Source: Nitrosomonadales bacterium (GTDB taxonomy: Bacteria > Pseudomonadota > Gammaproteobacteria > Burkholderiales > Gallionellaceae). Taken from it: 64,000 nt of DNA. The stretch spans positions 62,001 through 126,000 of the forward strand of contig JACRAT010000036.1 in the NCBI GenBank assembly GCA_016234685.1, in the 5' to 3' direction. The stretch's first letter is position 1; every line of letters begins with the position of its first letter. The notes beneath the pieces are model-generated. The model was not told where the DNA came from and made no database searches. It was given only the letters and a program-made list of their open reading frames with translations. Shown here one piece after another: positions 15,849 to 25,658 of this stretch. The translations under genes were made by a program, and so were the position numbers.

Positions 15849-15870
15849 TGCTGCCACCACGCTGTCAGCA
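15849..15870. promoter_or_regulatory. Second copy of the operator-like inverted repeat
   Basis: TGCTGCCA (15849-15856), spacer CCACGC and TGTCAGCA (15863-15870). It differs from the copy at 14991-15012 by a single base. A TAAATT -10-like box (15880-15885) lies 10 bp downstream, in the same geometry as the first copy. The controlled genes would be the ABM-like gene and the WYL regulator behind it. Confidence 0.7.
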
Positions 15871-15925
15871 GCAGGGGCGTAAATTCTTCCTGTCGAATGT
15901 TTCGACGCAACCTGAGGAGAATGCA

Positions 15926-16228
15926 ATGACCGACACGATAGAACTGGTACGTTTCCGCCTGCAAGCAGGCAAGACGGCGGCGGACTGGCTAAAGGCCAAC
16001 GAGAAGATCAACGAGTGGGCGGCGCGCCAGCCGGGTTTCCGCTTTCGCAGTGTGTCCGAGACGGACGACGGCGAGTGGCTGGATCTGGTTTATTGGGCCA
16101 GCCCGGAAGACGCTGCCGCCGCCGGAGTCAGCTTTGAAGCCGAGATGATGAGCGTGTGCGCCCCGCTGGTCGCGCATGAAAGCGTGGTTTGCTTGCGCAG
16201 CAAGGCGCACGTGATGCAGCAAGGTTGA
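15926..16228 (+). CDS. Small ABM-like (dimeric alpha/beta barrel) protein
   Basis: A 100-residue protein predicted to fold as a ferredoxin-like dimeric alpha/beta barrel: TIELVRFRLQAGKTAADWLKA, then QPGFRFRSVSETDDGEWLDLVYW, and a helix with FEAEMMSVCAPLVAHESV. Such proteins often act as small monooxygenases or stress-related proteins of unknown substrate. A GAGGAG site precedes the ATG. It lies 12 bp before the WYL regulator and probably forms an operon with it. Confidence 0.7.
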   Translation: MTDTIELVRFRLQAGKTAADWLKANEKINEWAARQPGFRFRSVSETDDGEWLDLVYWASPEDAAAAGVSFEAEMMSVCAPLVAHESVVCLRSKAHVMQQG

Positions 16229-16240
16229 GAAAGGGGCGCG

Positions 16241-16939
16241 GTGCGCAAATCCGAACGGCTGTTCCAACTGGTCACGCTGCTGCAAGGACGGCGCACCGCC
16301 ATCACCGCACAGGTGCTGGCGGCGGAGTTGGGCGTTGCGGTGCGCACCGTGTACCGCGACATTCAGGCGCTGGTGCTTTCCGGCGTACCCATTGACGGCG
16401 AGGCGGGCGTGGGCTATCGGCTGCGCGCCGGCTTCGATCTGCCGCCGTTGATGTTCCTACAAGATGAGATCACCGCACTGTTGGTCGGCAGCCGCATGGT
16501 GCAAGCCTGGACCGACCCCGCACTGACGCTGGCCGCCAAGGCGGCGGAAGCCAAGATACTGGCGGTGCTCAAACCCGAAGCGCTGATCGCCATCTCACGC
16601 TTGCCCTATCGCATTCCCAGCTATGAACGCGCCGAGAGTGACATCCACGGCCTGCTGCGGCAGGCTTGCGAGACGCGCTACAAAGTAGCCATCCATTATC
16701 AGGACATGAAGGGGCAGGAGTCCGAGCGGACGCTGTGGCCGCTGGGTATGGTCGGCTGGGGCGACCGCTGGACATTGCTGGCTTGGTGCGAGAAGCGCGA
16801 TGAGTATCGCAATTTTCGCTTCGACCGGATACTGAGTCTGGCGCTGCTGACGGAGCGCTATCCCTTGCACGCCGAGCGCAATCTGGAGCATTACCTGACG
16901 CACATCGTCGGCATCGACGACGAACAAAGACCCGCGTGA
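16241..16939 (+). CDS. YafY-family HTH/WYL-domain transcriptional regulator
   Basis: A 232-residue regulator starting at GTG 16241. The N-terminus is an HTH_11 domain (RLFQLVTLLQGRRTAITAQVLAAELGVAVRTVYRDI). It is followed by the YafY linker (GVPIDGEAGVGYRLRAGFDLPPLMF) and a WYL domain (WPLGMVGWGDRWTLLAWCEKR, then FRFDRI). WYL regulators sense ligands or nucleic acid and often control their own operon. The paired inverted repeats at 14991 and 15849 are the obvious candidate operators, with the second just upstream of this gene's operon. Confidence 0.9.
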   Translation: MRKSERLFQLVTLLQGRRTAITAQVLAAELGVAVRTVYRDIQALVLSGVPIDGEAGVGYRLRAGFDLPPLMFLQDEITALLVGSRMVQAWTDPALTLAAKAAEAKILAVLKPEALIAISRLPYRIPSYERAESDIHGLLRQACETRYKVAIHYQDMKGQESERTLWPLGMVGWGDRWTLLAWCEKRDEYRNFRFDRILSLALLTERYPLHAERNLEHYLTHIVGIDDEQRPA

Positions 16940-16985
16940 AGCGAATTTGGAGTGCGCAGACTCGGCGGTTTTCCTAATAGCCCGC

Positions 16986-17017
16986 GATGGGTATCGCGCT
17001 GCTCCTGCCATCCTACG
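16986..17017. repeat. Partial copy of the dispersed hairpin repeat
   Basis: GATGGGTATCGCGCTGCTCC followed by TGCCATCCTACG matches, with a few changes, one arm of the hairpin repeat at 21941-22010. The other arm is absent. It lies in the 147-bp gap between the WYL regulator and rfaE2, which are convergent. Confidence 0.55.
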
Positions 17018-17086
17018 AACCGTAGCTGGATGCTGAGGCCAGAGCCGCTGGAGTGGCGCACTCAATCTGCCTCGGCTGGGCGAAGT

Positions 17087-17580
17087 TTAAAGGCTGCGTA
17101 TCTTCTTCAACAACGCCGTGGTCGAGCGTTCGTGGCGGAACGGGATGCTGTGTACTTCGCCGCCCCAACCCCTTACTTCGGTACTGCCCACGATGCGATC
17201 CGGTGTCCAGTCGCCGCCTTTCACCAGTACGTCGGGGTGAGCAGCGAGGATGATATTGAGCGGGGTATCTTCGTCGAACACTACGACCAGACTCACCGAT
17301 TCCAGCGCGGCCAGCACAGCCAGGCGGTCGTCCTGCTGGTTGATCGGACGGTCGTCGCCTTTGCCCTGACGTTTGACCGAGGCATCGCTGTTGACGCCGA
17401 CGATGAGCGAGGCCCCCAAGGCGCGGGCCTGCGCCAGATAGGTGACGTGGCCGCGATGCAATACATCGAAGCAGCCGTTGGTGAAGACTACAGGATGCGG
17501 CAGTTGGGCCGCGCGCACCGCTAGCTCAGCGGGCGCGCAGAGCTTCGCTTCGAAGCCGGGGAGCGGATAATCCGCGCTCA

Positions 17581-17581
<1 letters not shown>
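17087..17581 (-). CDS. rfaE2: D-glycero-beta-D-manno-heptose 1-phosphate adenylyltransferase
   Basis: A 164-residue nucleotidyltransferase equal to the C-terminal half of HldE; no kinase half is fused to it. It makes ADP-heptose for lipopolysaccharide inner core. The cytidylyltransferase motif FTNGCFDVLHRGHVTYL and the later GSTEVRGWGGEVHSIPF with HERSTTALLKKI identify it. The ATG at 17581 overlaps the stop of the BON-domain gene by one base; an upstream in-frame ATG inside that gene is less likely. The separate kinase gene is not in the window. Confidence 0.92.
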
Positions 17582-18803
<1,222 letters not shown>

Positions 18804-19148
18804 TTACCATGCAGTGAAAGCGTTCTTAATCCATTCAATGGATTCGCCAGCATCGCGCATCAATATCGCGTCGAAACGGCAAGGCGGCGTGCGCGGCAAC
18901 TGGGCCAGATAATGCTGGGCGGCAAGGGTGAGTTTGCGCTGTTTGTGGCTGTCGATGCTGGCCGCTGCGCCACCGAAATCGCTGCGCGAACGCAGCCGCA
19001 CTTCGACAAAGACCAGCGTGTCGCCATCCTGCAAGATCAGGTCGATCTCGCCGTAGCGACAGCGAAAATTGCGCGCCAGCAGACGCAAGCCACGCCGGGT
19101 CAAGAAGTCGGCTGCGCGCTGCTCGGCCTCGTCGCCCCGGCTGCTCAT
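18804..19148 (-). CDS. yraN: UPF0102 family protein YraN
   Basis: A 114-residue protein with a nuclease-like (Holliday-junction resolvase-type) fold: GDEAEQRAADFLTRRGLRLLARNFRCRYGEIDLI, then LVFVEVRLRSRSDFGGAAASI. The residues E, D and E-V-R correspond to the restriction-endonuclease-like motif. Function is not established. I chose ATG 19148 because the family starts close to GDEAE. An in-frame ATG 57 bp upstream would extend into the promoter region shared with divergent rsmI. Confidence 0.9.
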   Translation of the reverse strand: MSSRGDEAEQRAADFLTRRGLRLLARNFRCRYGEIDLILQDGDTLVFVEVRLRSRSDFGGAAASIDSHKQRKLTLAAQHYLAQLPRTPPCRFDAILMRDAGESIEWIKNAFTAW

Positions 19149-19228
19149 CGCCCCACTCCCCGCCGGGTGGCGCGGGCGCACCCGCTCACGTATAGTGCGC
19201 GGCAAATCGTCATCGGAATCCTCGGCCT

Positions 19229-20095
19229 GTGCATACCCCCGTCCCCCTCAAACTCGAAGCCGCATTGTATGTCGTCGCTACGCCCATCGGGAATCTACGC
19301 GACATCACGCTGCGCGCGCTCGACGTACTTGCTGCCGCCGACATTATCGCCGCCGAAGACACCCGCAACACCCGCCACCTGCTCAACGCCCACGGCATCG
19401 GCGACGCACGCCTGCTGGCACTGCATCAGCACAACGAACGCGGTGCGGCGGAGAAGGTCATCGCGCAACTGGCGCAAGGGCAGAGCGTCGCGCTAGTAAC
19501 CGATGCCGGCACGCCTGCGGTGAGCGACCCCGGCGCATTGCTGGTGGACGCAGTGCGCGCGGCGGGCTTCCGCGTTATCCCCATCCCCGGCGCGAGTGCC
19601 GCCATCGCGGCGCTGTCAGCCTCGGGGCTGGCGAACCCGCACTTCCTATTTTATGGCTTCCTGCCCAACAAATCGGCGGCGCGCAGCTCGGTGCTGCAAG
19701 CGCTGATCGAGCATCCTTATACCTTGGTGTTCTATGAAGCGCCGCACCGCATTTTGGAATGCGTGGCCGATCTGCGCGCCGTGTTCGGCGACGAACGTGA
19801 GCTGGTGCTGGCGCGCGAGATCACCAAGCTGTTCGAGAATATCCACCGCTGCAAACTGGGCGAGGCGCTGGACTGGCTGAACAGCGATCCGAACAACCAG
19901 CGCGGCGAATTCGTCCTGCTGGTGTCCGGCGCATCGCCGCAACCGGAAGGCCTGAGCGCTGAAGCCCTGCGCACCCTGAGCCTGCTGCTCGAAGACCTGC
20001 CGCTCAAACAAGCCGTACAGCTCGCCACCCGCATCACCGGGCTGGGCCGCAACGAGTTGTATCAGCGCGCGCTGGAACTTAAACGCGGAGAATAA
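19229..20095 (+). CDS. rsmI: 16S rRNA (cytidine-1402 2'-O)-methyltransferase
   Basis: A 288-residue SAM-dependent enzyme that 2'-O-methylates C1402 of 16S rRNA. Family motifs: LYVVATPIGNLRDITLRALDVL, AEDTRNTRHLL, VALVTDAGTPAVSDPG, and FYEAPHRILE. The start is GTG 19229. It is divergent from yraN with 80 bp between, as in many proteobacteria. Confidence 0.95.
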   Translation: MHTPVPLKLEAALYVVATPIGNLRDITLRALDVLAAADIIAAEDTRNTRHLLNAHGIGDARLLALHQHNERGAAEKVIAQLAQGQSVALVTDAGTPAVSDPGALLVDAVRAAGFRVIPIPGASAAIAALSASGLANPHFLFYGFLPNKSAARSSVLQALIEHPYTLVFYEAPHRILECVADLRAVFGDERELVLAREITKLFENIHRCKLGEALDWLNSDPNNQRGEFVLLVSGASPQPEGLSAEALRTLSLLLEDLPLKQAVQLATRITGLGRNELYQRALELKRGE

Positions 20096-20222
20096 CCCGC
20101 ACAGACTGACAGGGCCTCGAAGAGCCGTAGCGAACGGAAGAGTGGCGGCAACCCATCGGCCCACCTCTTGCGAGCAAATCGAGTCGCGCAGTAGGTTTTT
20201 CGGGGCATCCCTGATCTTTCCG

Positions 20223-20251
20223 TTGTATTCCGGACACTCACTTGCTACAGT
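20223..20251 (+). promoter_or_regulatory. Candidate promoter of the flavodoxin-like gene
   Basis: TTGTAT (20223-20228) and TACAGT (20246-20251) are 17 bp apart, about 35 bp before the start codon at 20286. The -10 box is identical to that proposed at 13353-13358. Confidence 0.4.
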
Positions 20252-20285
20252 CGTCGCGTCTTTCAACCCAACAACGGAGGCGATC

Positions 20286-20855
20286 ATGGCAAAGGTAGCG
20301 GTGGTTTATCACAGCGGTTATGGGCACACAGCGAAAATGGCACAGGCAGTGGCAAGTGGCGCGGATGCAGCCTTGATCGCGATCGACGCCGAGGGCGATC
20401 TGACCGAGGCGGACTGGGCTGCATTGAACACCGCCGACGCCATCATCTTCGGCTCGCCCACCTACATGGGCATGGTGAGCTGGCAATTCAAAAAGTTCGC
20501 CGATACCTCATCCAAGGCGTGGTTCCACCAAAAGTGGAAAAACAAGATCGCCGCCGGATTCACCAATTCGGCCACGATGAACGGCGACAAACTCTCGACC
20601 TTGCACTACCTGTTCACCCTGTCGATGCAGCACAGCATGATCTGGGTCGGCACCGGCATGATGCCCTCCAATGCCAAAGCGGCGCAGCGCAATGATGTGA
20701 ACTTCGTCGGCTCGTTCGCTGGCGCGATGGCGAGCACCCCTTCGGACGCAGCGCCCGATGAGATGTGGTCTGGTGATTTGGAGACAGCGCGGCAGTTCGG
20801 TCAACGTGTCGCAGAAACCTCCGCACAATTCGCCGCTGGGCGCAACGCGGCCTAA
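20286..20855 (+). CDS. Flavodoxin-like NAD(P)H:quinone oxidoreductase (WrbA-like family)
   Basis: A 189-residue flavoprotein. The FMN phosphate loop VVYHSGYGHTAKMAQAVASG opens the protein. FGSPTYMGMVSWQFKKFADTSS is the second FMN-contact loop. The C-terminal ETARQFGQRVAETSAQF completes the fold. WrbA-type enzymes reduce quinones by two electrons. The ATG follows GGAGG. The open frame extends 144 bp upstream, but those residues do not resemble the family. Confidence 0.88.
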   Translation: MAKVAVVYHSGYGHTAKMAQAVASGADAALIAIDAEGDLTEADWAALNTADAIIFGSPTYMGMVSWQFKKFADTSSKAWFHQKWKNKIAAGFTNSATMNGDKLSTLHYLFTLSMQHSMIWVGTGMMPSNAKAAQRNDVNFVGSFAGAMASTPSDAAPDEMWSGDLETARQFGQRVAETSAQFAAGRNAA

Positions 20856-20890
20856 GCCACTCAACGCCGCATCGCTCAAACTAGAGAGGA

Positions 20891-21493
20891 TTAAGACTTG
20901 CTGCCGATCCGGCTCTCTTTGCCGGACAGCAGATTCTCGATGTTCTTCTTGTGCCGCCAAACCAGCAGCACGGCGAGGATGAGCGCGACCACGATGTATT
21001 CGACCGGATCATTCAGCGCCCACACATAGAGCGGGGCGACGGCGGCTGCGATCAGCGCCGCCAGCGAGGACACTTTGAACACCTTCGCCACCGCCAGCCA
21101 GGTGACGAAACACGCCAAACCCAGCCAAGCATTCAACGCCAACAACACGCCCAGCGCCGTGGCCACGCCCTTGCCACCCTGAAAGCGAAAGAAAACTGGA
21201 TAGATGTGGCCGATGAACACGGCGACGGAAGCGACAGCGATCAGCTCGATCTGCTGCGCGTCATGCGGGGCGAATCGCTCGGCGAGGAACACCGCCAGCC
21301 AGCCTTTGGCAGCATCGCCCAGCAAGGTCAGCGCCGCAGCGGATTTTTTTCCCGTGCGTAAGACATTGGTCGCGCCGGGGTTGCCAGAGCCGTAACTACG
21401 CGGATCGGGCAGCCCGAACGCCTTGCTCATCAGCACTGCAAAAGAGATCGAACCCAGCAAGTAGGCCGCCAAAACAAAAAACAAGTCCAACAT
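20891..21493 (-). CDS. plsY: Glycerol-3-phosphate acyltransferase PlsY
   Basis: A 200-residue membrane enzyme that uses acyl-phosphate to acylate glycerol-3-phosphate, the first step of phospholipid synthesis. The three cytoplasmic motifs are present: SYGSGNPGATNVLRTGKK, a FRFQGGKGVATALGV loop, and the C-terminal LRL-type replacement VWRHKKNIENLLSGKE. Five hydrophobic helices are visible. It is divergent from folB, an arrangement common in proteobacteria. Confidence 0.95.
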   Translation of the reverse strand: MLDLFFVLAAYLLGSISFAVLMSKAFGLPDPRSYGSGNPGATNVLRTGKKSAAALTLLGDAAKGWLAVFLAERFAPHDAQQIELIAVASVAVFIGHIYPVFFRFQGGKGVATALGVLLALNAWLGLACFVTWLAVAKVFKVSSLAALIAAAVAPLYVWALNDPVEYIVVALILAVLLVWRHKKNIENLLSGKESRIGSKS

Positions 21494-21561
21494 CGGTAAT
21501 GCCTTAAAATGCGCAGGTGGCGGATTCTACGCCAACTTTAATGCATAACCAAACGACCAAA

Positions 21562-21924
21562 ATGGACATCATCTTTCTGCGCGAACTCAAAGTAGACATG
21601 CTGATCGGCGTGTATGAATGGGAAAAGCGCGTGCCGCAGACCTTACAGATCGACCTTGAGATCGCCCTCCCCGACAGCCGTGCCTGCCAAACCGACGACA
21701 TCAACGATGCCCTAGATTACTCCGAGATCGTCCGCCACCTGCAAGCCGTCCTCACCACCCGCCACTTCAACCTGCTCGAAGCCCTGGCCGAACACATCGC
21801 CCGCATAATCCTCGACGACTTCAAAGCCCCGTGGGTGAAGGTCAGCGTAGCCAAGCTGCAAGCGATACGCGGCAGCAAAATGGTGGGGATTTGCTTGGAG
21901 CGGGGGACGAGGGTAGACAACTGA
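21562..21924 (+). CDS. folB: Dihydroneopterin aldolase
   Basis: A 120-residue enzyme of folate synthesis, converting dihydroneopterin to hydroxymethyl-dihydropterin. MDIIFLRELKVDMLIGVYEWEK contains the catalytic region. DALDYSEIVRHLQ and FNLLEALAEHIARIIL follow, and the C-terminal Lys lies in VSVAKLQAIRGSKMVGI. I chose ATG 21562 as it matches the family N-terminus. The in-frame ATG at 21541 would add seven residues, and neither has a strong ribosome-binding site. Confidence 0.93.
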   Translation: MDIIFLRELKVDMLIGVYEWEKRVPQTLQIDLEIALPDSRACQTDDINDALDYSEIVRHLQAVLTTRHFNLLEALAEHIARIILDDFKAPWVKVSVAKLQAIRGSKMVGICLERGTRVDN

Positions 21925-21940
21925 TCCGGCATCAGCAAAC

Positions 21941-22010
21941 GTAGGATGGGTGGAGCAACGCGATACCCATCGGCTGCCTGTTGGGTATCACTTCGTTCCA
22001 CCCAACCTAC
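21941..22010. repeat. Dispersed hairpin repeat, copy 2
   Basis: The arms GTAGGATGGGTGGAGCAACG (from 21941) and the segment ending CCACCCAACCTAC at 22010 pair at 24 of 30 positions around the 10-base loop CGGCTGCCTG. It is nearly identical to 10490-10558 in inverted orientation. It lies downstream of folB and could act as its transcript end. Confidence 0.78.
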
Positions 22011-22153
22011 AAACCCCTGCCCCCAGATTCCACCACGCCCCGTCCTAACTGCCGGCCACAAGCCACCCGCCCCTCAATATGCATCCTTTTGACATCATTC
22101 CCCCGTGATGCCATCTGTTAAAATACGCGAGTTTTCCAGTCAAGATAAATACC

Positions 22154-23530
22154 ATGTCCGTTTCAAGTGACGCCATGACTCCCATCGAGCGCCGTGCCAG
22201 TGTCGGTCTGGCGGGCATCTATGGTTTGCGTATGTTGGGCCTGTTCATCATTCTGCCCATCTTTGCAATCTACGCGCAGGAGCTGCCGGGCGGCGAGAGC
22301 CATCTGCTGATCGGCATCGCGCTAGGCGCTTACGGGCTGACGCAGGCGATCTTGCAGATTCCTATGGGTTGGGCATCCGACCGTTATGGGCGCAAGCCGG
22401 TGATCTATCTGAGCCTAGTGCTGTTCGCCATCGGCAGCTTCGTGGCGGCTAGCGCCGACGACATCTACTGGATCATCGCCGGGCGCGTCATTCAGGGCGC
22501 GGGGGCGCTCAACGCCGCCGTGATGGCGCTGACCGCCGACCTGACGCGCGAGGAGCATCGCACCAAGGCGATGGCGATGATAGGCATGACCATAGGCATC
22601 ACCTTCTCGCTGTCGCTGATCCTCTCGCCCATCCTCTACCAGCACATCGGCGTACCGGGCATCTTCGCTTTGACCGGCGGACTGGCGATCCTCGCGATGG
22701 CGGTGGTGGCCTTTGTCATCCCGAACCCGGCCATCACCCGCTTCCACTCCGACACCGAGGCCAACACCGGCAAGATACGCGAAGTGCTGCGCAACAAGGA
22801 TCTGCTGCGTCTGGATTTCGGTATCTTCTCGCTGCACGCCATCCTGATGTCGGTGTTCATGCAGGTGCCGTTCCTGCTGCGTCAGGACGGGCTGGCCGCC
22901 ATCCATCACTGGCAGGTCTATCTGCCGGTGATGCTGGTGGCCTTCGTGCTGATGGTGCCGCCCATCATCGTGGCCGAGAAGAAGGCCAAGCTGAAGCCGG
23001 TGTTCATGGGCGCGGTGGCGCTGGCGGCGCTGGCGCAGTTCTCGTTGCTGATGTTGCATGACAGCGTGTGGGGCATCGCCATCGCACTGCTGGTGTTCTT
23101 CACCGCGTACAACGTGCTGGAAGCGACCCTGCCCTCGCTCATCAGCAAGATCGCACCCTTGTCCGCCAAGGGTACGGCGATGGGCGTGTACAGCAGCGTG
23201 CAATTTCTGGGCGCGTTCTTCGGCGCGATGATGGGCGGGGCACTGATGGAGCATGTCGGCGGCGACGCCGTGTTCATCTTCGCCATCGTGCTGTTGCTGC
23301 TGTGGCTGGTGGTCGCCAGCGGCATGAAACCCCCTGCGGCAGTGCGGACTAAGCTGTATCATTTGCCCGAAATGGACAATGCCGCCGCCAGCGTGTTGCA
23401 GCAAGAGTTGCAAGGATTGAACGGGGTGCGCGAGGTGATGGTGGTCGCCGCCGAGGGCATGGCCTGTTTGAAAGTGGATATGGGCGGTTTCGATGAGGCC
23501 GCTGTAGAACGATTATTGAAAGGGGAGTGA
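22154..23530 (+). CDS. MFS transporter, YajR-like with C-terminal regulatory domain
   Basis: A 458-residue transporter with twelve predicted membrane helices. Motif A is [20 protein letters not shown] between helices 2 and 3, and [23 protein letters not shown] is typical of drug:H+ antiporters. Residues about 400-458 form a small ferredoxin-like domain ([21 protein letters not shown]), like the YAM domain of E. coli YajR. It lacks a CxxC metal motif. The substrate is unknown. It lies one base before ssb, so the two genes may share a transcript. Confidence 0.87.
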   Translation: MSVSSDAMTPIERRASVGLAGIYGLRMLGLFIILPIFAIYAQELPGGESHLLIGIALGAYGLTQAILQIPMGWASDRYGRKPVIYLSLVLFAIGSFVAASADDIYWIIAGRVIQGAGALNAAVMALTADLTREEHRTKAMAMIGMTIGITFSLSLILSPILYQHIGVPGIFALTGGLAILAMAVVAFVIPNPAITRFHSDTEANTGKIREVLRNKDLLRLDFGIFSLHAILMSVFMQVPFLLRQDGLAAIHHWQVYLPVMLVAFVLMVPPIIVAEKKAKLKPVFMGAVALAALAQFSLLMLHDSVWGIAIALLVFFTAYNVLEATLPSLISKIAPLSAKGTAMGVYSSVQFLGAFFGAMMGGALMEHVGGDAVFIFAIVLLLLWLVVASGMKPPAAVRTKLYHLPEMDNAAASVLQQELQGLNGVREVMVVAAEGMACLKVDMGGFDEAAVERLLKGE

Positions 23531-23531
23531 G

Positions 23532-24002
23532 ATGTCGGTTAACAAGGTGATTCTGGTGGGGCGTCTGGGCAAAGACCCAGAGACCCGTTACATGACCAGC
23601 GGCGAGGCAGTGACCAACGCGACGCTGGCGACTTCCGAGAACTGGAAGGACAAGAGCGGCGAGAAGCAGGAAAAGACTGAGTGGCACAATCTGGTGTTCT
23701 ACCGCAAACTGGCCGAGATTGCAGGCGAGTATCTGAAGAAGGGTTCGCAGGTCTACATCGAAGGCAAGATACAGACTCGCAAATGGCAGACCAAGGAAGG
23801 CCAGGACCGCTACACCACCGAAATCATCGTCAACGAGATGCAGATGCTGGGCGACAAAAAGTCCGGCGGCAGCAATTTTGAAGTAGTCGATCGCCCGTCT
23901 TCGTCCGCACCGTCGCAATCCTCCGCTCCGGCCTCAGCCCCCAGCAGACCCACCCCGGCAAAAACCAACTTCGACAACTTCGACGACGACATTCCGTTCT
24001 AG
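23532..24002 (+). CDS. ssb: Single-stranded DNA-binding protein
   Basis: A 156-residue protein. The OB-fold (1-110) has [20 protein letters not shown] and [30 protein letters not shown] flexible Ser/Ala/Pro linker follows, and the acidic tip FDDDIPF binds partner proteins. It starts one base after the MFS gene stop. A strong hairpin follows the gene. Confidence 0.96.
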   Translation: MSVNKVILVGRLGKDPETRYMTSGEAVTNATLATSENWKDKSGEKQEKTEWHNLVFYRKLAEIAGEYLKKGSQVYIEGKIQTRKWQTKEGQDRYTTEIIVNEMQMLGDKKSGGSNFEVVDRPSSSAPSQSSAPASAPSRPTPAKTNFDNFDDDIPF

Positions 24003-24035
24003 GATTTACCTAGCAAGCAGTTCAGAGCAGTACTC

Positions 24036-24064
24036 CTGAAAGCCACGCACGTCGTGGCTTTCAG
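24036..24064 (+). terminator. Hairpin terminator after ssb
   Basis: CTGAAAGCCACG (24036-24047) and CGTGGCTTTCAG (24053-24064) form a perfect 12-bp stem with loop CACGT, followed by CTTGTT. It lies 34 bp after the ssb stop. The T tract is weak but the stem is strong. Confidence 0.7.
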
Positions 24065-24115
24065 CTTGTTAGCCCGCCCAAAACGGCGCACACCTTTCCC
24101 ACCCGCTCCAAAAAG

Positions 24116-24153
24116 CTTGGCCCCCAGCCCCTATTAGAGGGTGAGGGCCAAGT
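24116..24153. terminator. Hairpin between convergent ssb and the cytochrome cluster
   Basis: CTTGGCCC and GGGCCAAG form the outer stem, with pairing continuing inside (CCCCT/AGAGGG), around an ATT loop. It sits just past the end of the minus-strand cluster (last stop 24179) and could terminate that operon. The sequence resembles the GC-rich repeats at 1648 and 12818. Confidence 0.5.
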
Positions 24154-24178
24154 TGGCGAACATTGATCCGTAAGGTAC

Positions 24179-24631
24179 CTACTGCATAGCCCGCAACCGG
24201 TCAGTCACCGACTTGTACTCTTGCTCGTCAGAGAATTGGCCTTTGTGAAAGACGAACTGCAAGCCGCGACCAGAGTTATCCATACCAGACAGGCCAAATG
24301 AGCGCCCTGCATAGTCTGAATAGAAGCGCACATTCTTCACCAAGTCTATCGACTGGCCACTTCTCAGCACGAGATGCACGGAGTCTTTGCGCACTTCCAT
24401 TCCCACTGGAGCGCTGGACAGCAGCATCAGCCGAGTCTTCAGAATGCGATTGCTGCCCGCGATGAAGAAGAAACTGGCCAGAAAGCCGAAGAGGTAGGCC
24501 ATGTTGCTATCCTGCTCGTACCAGAACTTGGCGGCGAGGGTCAACAAAACAGATACGGTGGGAACGTAGAGCAGCAGATCCCACATCATCCCGCGCTTAT
24601 CCTGCACAAAATTTGATTTCATCTCTCTCAT
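24179..24631 (-). CDS. Small membrane protein of unknown function (cytochrome cluster)
   Basis: A 150-residue protein with two hydrophobic segments near the N-terminus (about 18-38 and 47-64). A cytoplasmic beta-rich part follows, of PH-like appearance (KDSVHLVLRSGQSIDLVKNVRFYSD, then GLQFVFHKGQFSDEQEYKSV). No cofactor motif is visible. The start is ATG 24631, two bases after the thioredoxin-like gene; ATG 24622 is also possible. I do not recognise the family. It is the last gene of the cluster and might assist assembly of the membrane components. Confidence 0.72.
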   Translation of the reverse strand: MREMKSNFVQDKRGMMWDLLLYVPTVSVLLTLAAKFWYEQDSNMAYLFGFLASFFFIAGSNRILKTRLMLLSSAPVGMEVRKDSVHLVLRSGQSIDLVKNVRFYSDYAGRSFGLSGMDNSGRGLQFVFHKGQFSDEQEYKSVTDRLRAMQ

Positions 24632-24633
24632 AA

Positions 24634-25149
24634 TCAACTCGCAGGTTTTGTCACCGCTGGCTTCAGCATCTTTTGAATTGCGACATCCATCTCGCCGTAT
24701 AGCATCCGACCAGCCTGCTGTTTGCGAACCACACCTTGGTCGTCGATGAAGAACGTCCAAGGGTCGCCGATCACCCGGTATGCCTTGAATGCTTGTGGAT
24801 TCTCGTACTGATCCATGTGCAACACGATGACCTGCGTTTGATATTTATCAAGCATGGCCTTCACGATCTGCAACTGGTCATCGCACACCGTGCAATGACC
24901 AGGCGTGGCGAACTCCAGCAATATCGGCTTGCCCTGAGCCAAGGCCTGATCGAGCGAGTATTGATACATGCGGGCATCCGGCTGACGATAGGTGGTGATC
25001 TTGCTCATATCTCCACCGACGTCAGTCAATGTTTTGGTTGCCAGCCTAGGTGCAACCTCGCCAACCTTCAGTCCACCAGCAAGATCTCCCTCGCATCCCA
25101 GCAGGGATGAGACGACACAGGCGATCAGCAATCCACGCCACAACTTCAT
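24634..25149 (-). CDS. Thioredoxin-like lipoprotein
   Basis: A 171-residue lipoprotein. The signal peptide MKLWRGLLIACVVSSLLGC ends at a lipobox Cys. The thioredoxin fold carries a C-x-x-C pair in GHCTVCDDQLQIVKAML, preceded by KPILLEFATPG and followed by WTFFIDDQGVV. Proteins of this type reduce apocytochrome cysteines or help load metal into oxidases. In this cluster a role in maturing the neighbouring cytochromes or the oxidase-like protein is likely but inferred. The start overlaps the previous stop by four bases. Confidence 0.83.
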   Translation of the reverse strand: MKLWRGLLIACVVSSLLGCEGDLAGGLKVGEVAPRLATKTLTDVGGDMSKITTYRQPDARMYQYSLDQALAQGKPILLEFATPGHCTVCDDQLQIVKAMLDKYQTQVIVLHMDQYENPQAFKAYRVIGDPWTFFIDDQGVVRKQQAGRMLYGEMDVAIQKMLKPAVTKPAS

Positions 25150-25658
25150 TTGTCCTTATCCCAGCCGGTACAGGTCTTGACGATGTTGTAGCCCCAGATG
25201 ATGTTTGCCAGCAAGACCAAACTACCGAACACACCGTTACCAGCCATCAGGCGCGAGACCATCGCGTTGTTTTCTTCGCTGGCATCGTATCCGCTGACCG
25301 CCCCGGCGACGCAGAACAGGATCACCATGCCGACCAAGCCTATGTTGTGCATCCAGAAGTGCACTTTGACCAGACGGATGCTGTAGATAGGGCGCTTAAC
25401 CAGTCTGGGGATGATGTAGTAGATCGCACCGAAGATCGCCATCTCTACCCAGCCCAGCAGATTGATGTGCGCGTGAGCCAAGCTGATTAGCTTGCCATGC
25501 ACGGCGGTATCAACGAACAACCTGAAAGCAGGCACTCCGCCCATAATCGCCCCCCATGAGAAGCCGATGATGCTATAGGTGATACAGGCATAGATGAACA
25601 TGATGGTATATTTTGTGTATACCTTGTCTGTCGCCCAAGGTTCATTTTGCGTTTGCAT
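25146..25658 (-). CDS. Four-helix membrane protein related to haem-copper oxidase / NO reductase subunit I
   Basis: A 170-residue membrane protein with about four helices. The second helix carries the HAHINLLGWVEMAIFGAIYYIIPRL signature, very like the haem-binding helix of NorB and cbb3-type subunit I. A third-helix His lies in VHFWMHNIGL. Full subunit I has twelve or more helices, so the catalytic copper and high-spin haem site cannot be complete here. ATG 25658 is chosen for its AAGGAAG site. It overlaps the cytochrome c gene by 17 bp. Possibly a haem-b membrane anchor passing electrons between quinone and cytochrome c. Confidence 0.75.
   Translation of the reverse strand: MQTQNEPWATDKVYTKYTIMFIYACITYSIIGFSWGAIMGGVPAFRLFVDTAVHGKLISLAHAHINLLGWVEMAIFGAIYYIIPRLVKRPIYSIRLVKVHFWMHNIGLVGMVILFCVAGAVSGYDASEENNAMVSRLMAGNGVFGSLVLLANIIWGYNIVKTCTGWDKDK

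Noticed and set aside
20096-20285. Possible RNase P RNA gene after rsmI
   Set aside because: The position is plausible in betaproteobacteria, but the conserved GAGGAAAGTCCG and ACAGAA segments are not present in this 190-bp gap.
22089-22124. Promoter for the MFS gene (TTGACA and TAAAAT)
   Set aside because: The two boxes are 24 bp apart, too far for a sigma-70 promoter.
22415-23413. Minus-strand open frame of 332 codons opposite the MFS gene
   Set aside because: The residue composition (many His, Gln, Asp, Arg) is that of the reverse strand of a hydrophobic membrane protein gene; no family resemblance.
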